This document shows, piece after piece, positions 62,863-64,000 of a stretch of 64,000 nucleotides of DNA. The position numbers were made by a program, and so were the translations under genes. Under the pieces are notes generated by a model. That model was given only the letters and a program-made list of their open reading frames with translations. It was not told the origin of the DNA and did not search any database. The DNA is from Verrucomicrobiales bacterium (GTDB lineage: Bacteria; Verrucomicrobiota; Verrucomicrobiia; Verrucomicrobiales; SLCJ01). Location: positions 19,457 to 83,456 of the forward strand of contig JAGXGH010000047.1 of NCBI GenBank assembly GCA_024636835.1, in the 5' to 3' direction. The stretch's first letter is position 1, and each line of letters begins with the position of its first letter.

Positions 62863-64000
62863 ATGAATGAAGGCCGTCTAATTTTCACCCAAGTTTCCGA
62901 CATGATTCACCGTGAGCAGTTTGATCGCTGCATGAACCTACACCCGATGCCCCGCGCCAGTCGTGGTATATCAGCACGAGATCAGTTCCTCGCGATGCTC
63001 TTCGCTCAGCTCACTTTCCGCGAGAGTTTGCGCGACATCGAAGCTTGTCTTCGCGGCAACAGGCATCTCTACGCGATGGGTATACGAGGTAATATCACCA
63101 GGACGAACCTGGCCTACGCAAACAAGCATCGGGACTGGCGGAACTACGAAGCACTTGCCCATGTGCTCATTCGAAAGGCCCGCCGTCTCTACTCGAACGA
63201 CACCAACGGCCTGGATATCGACGAGATGGTTTACGCCGTTGACGCCTCGACCATTGATCTATGCCTATCGATGTTCCCGTGGGCAAAATTCAAGTCCACC
63301 AAAGCGGCTATCAAGCTGCATACTCAAATCGATCTGACAGGCTCCATCCCTGTATTCATAAGCCTTACAGAGGGAGCTGTTCACGATGTGAACTTCCTCG
63401 ACGAGATGCAAATCGAAGCGGGCAGCATCTATGTTTTCGACCGTGGCTATCTCGATTTCGCACGACTATTCCGTATCACAAACGCTCACGGATTTTTCGT
63501 GATTCGAAGCAAAAAGAACACGAAATTCACCGTCTACGAGTCACGCGATGTCGATAAATCCACTGGACTGCGGTGTGATCAGACCATCCGGTTGAGCAGC
63601 GCCAAAGGAAAGAATACTTATCCGCAACGTCTGCGCAGAATCAGCTATTACGATGAAGAGACAAAGAAACGACTGACCTTCCTGACTAACAACTTCGAGT
63701 TACCCGCACTCACCATTGCCGTCATCTACAAGCATCGGTGGCGGATCGAGCTTTTCTTCAAATGGATCAAACAGAATCTCCGAATCAAGACCTTCTACGG
63801 CACCACGGAGAATGCCGTCTACTCGCAGATATGGATCGCGGTCTGCACCTACCTGATGGTCGCCTGTCTCAGCAAGACGCACAGAACCGACGAAAACCTT
63901 AGCCGAATACTACAAATTTTAAGTGTAAACGCATTTCAGCAAGTCCCTGTAAACGAGCTACTTACAACTTCAAGGGTCGAAAAATTAGAAGTCTATAATC
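62863..64000 (+). mobile_element. IS4-family transposase, 3' end beyond the window
   Basis: From the ATG at 62863 the frame is open to the right edge (379 residues, no stop). The N-terminal part (FTQVSDMIHREQFDRCMNLH, FLAMLFAQLTFRESLRDIEA) is the DUF4372-type start of many IS4 transposases. DDE residues are visible: VYAVDASTIDLCLSMFPWAK (first Asp), YVFDRGYLDFARL (second Asp) and YKHRWRIELFFKWIKQNLRI, the Y-x2-R-x3-E-x6-K signature with the Glu. It is intact as far as seen. The left inverted repeat was not identified with confidence; the right end is outside. It cuts and pastes its own element. Confidence 0.93.

Overview
The window looks like a chromosomal segment of a free-living, probably marine member of the Verrucomicrobiota. 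The evidence is the mix of families: two PEP-CTERM proteins ending in arginine-rich tails, a Tat-exported Gfo/Idh/MocA oxidoreductase, a secreted sulfatase, a BNR-4 protein, an SHD1-like domain, a CRTAC1 (FG-GAP/ASPIC-UnbV) protein, a sucrose osmolyte locus, and a DtxR-like domain fused to a metal ABC permease as in Chlamydia, also a PVC lineage. The assignment is an inference from gene content; there is no rRNA in the window.

Layout. 0-11 kb is mainly housekeeping: the 3' end of mutS, a VanZ-like protein, a Tyr/Gly-rich lipoprotein, rnc, tRNA-His, a DUF1802 protein, a HisJ-type phosphatase, pta, two tandem paralogous TonB-like/prenyltransferase-repeat proteins each with its own terminator, mscL and trpB. 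10.9-11.25 kb holds a 139-bp direct repeat. 11.3-17 kb is a manganese-type uptake operon: lipoprotein binding protein, beta-barrel protein, ATPase, a permease fused to a DtxR/MntR-like domain, a second permease and a stand-alone MntR, with a 20-bp palindromic candidate operator in front. dtd follows, then a membrane-anchored transglutaminase-like protein.

20-24 kb is an AT-richer stretch of short same-strand genes (two secreted hypotheticals, a broken LanC-like gene, an ASCH protein and a PEP-CTERM protein). Its spacers share a CTTTGACGTTY box and can fold, so it may be a cassette array without an integrase. 24-32 kb is an export and polysaccharide region (Gfo/Idh/MocA, BNR-4, sulfatase, PEP-CTERM). 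32-37 kb has an EF-hand protein, a TetR-like/ABC1-kinase pair bracketed by copies of a dispersed ~136-bp repeat, recJ and a large secreted hypothetical.

39.0-47.4 kb is a seven-gene, translationally coupled operon: RnfD-like/CRTAC1 fusion, fatty acid desaturase, Rieske oxygenase, small membrane protein, acyltransferase-like protein, GH3-family amido synthetase and GNAT protein. I read it as a possibly undescribed pathway for an acyl-amide type lipid or small molecule, and it is the best candidate here for a new system. 47.4-53.3 kb, on the opposite strand, is a sucrose cluster (phosphatase, sucrose-phosphate synthase, fructokinase, amylosucrase). 53.5-64 kb has an ACT-domain protein, a His-rich outer-membrane protein, a lyase-like SHD1 protein, a MITE-like element, a 1539-residue ankyrin-containing secreted protein and an IS4-family transposase that runs off the right edge.

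All protein assignments come from reading translations and recognising motifs. No database search or folding computation was run.
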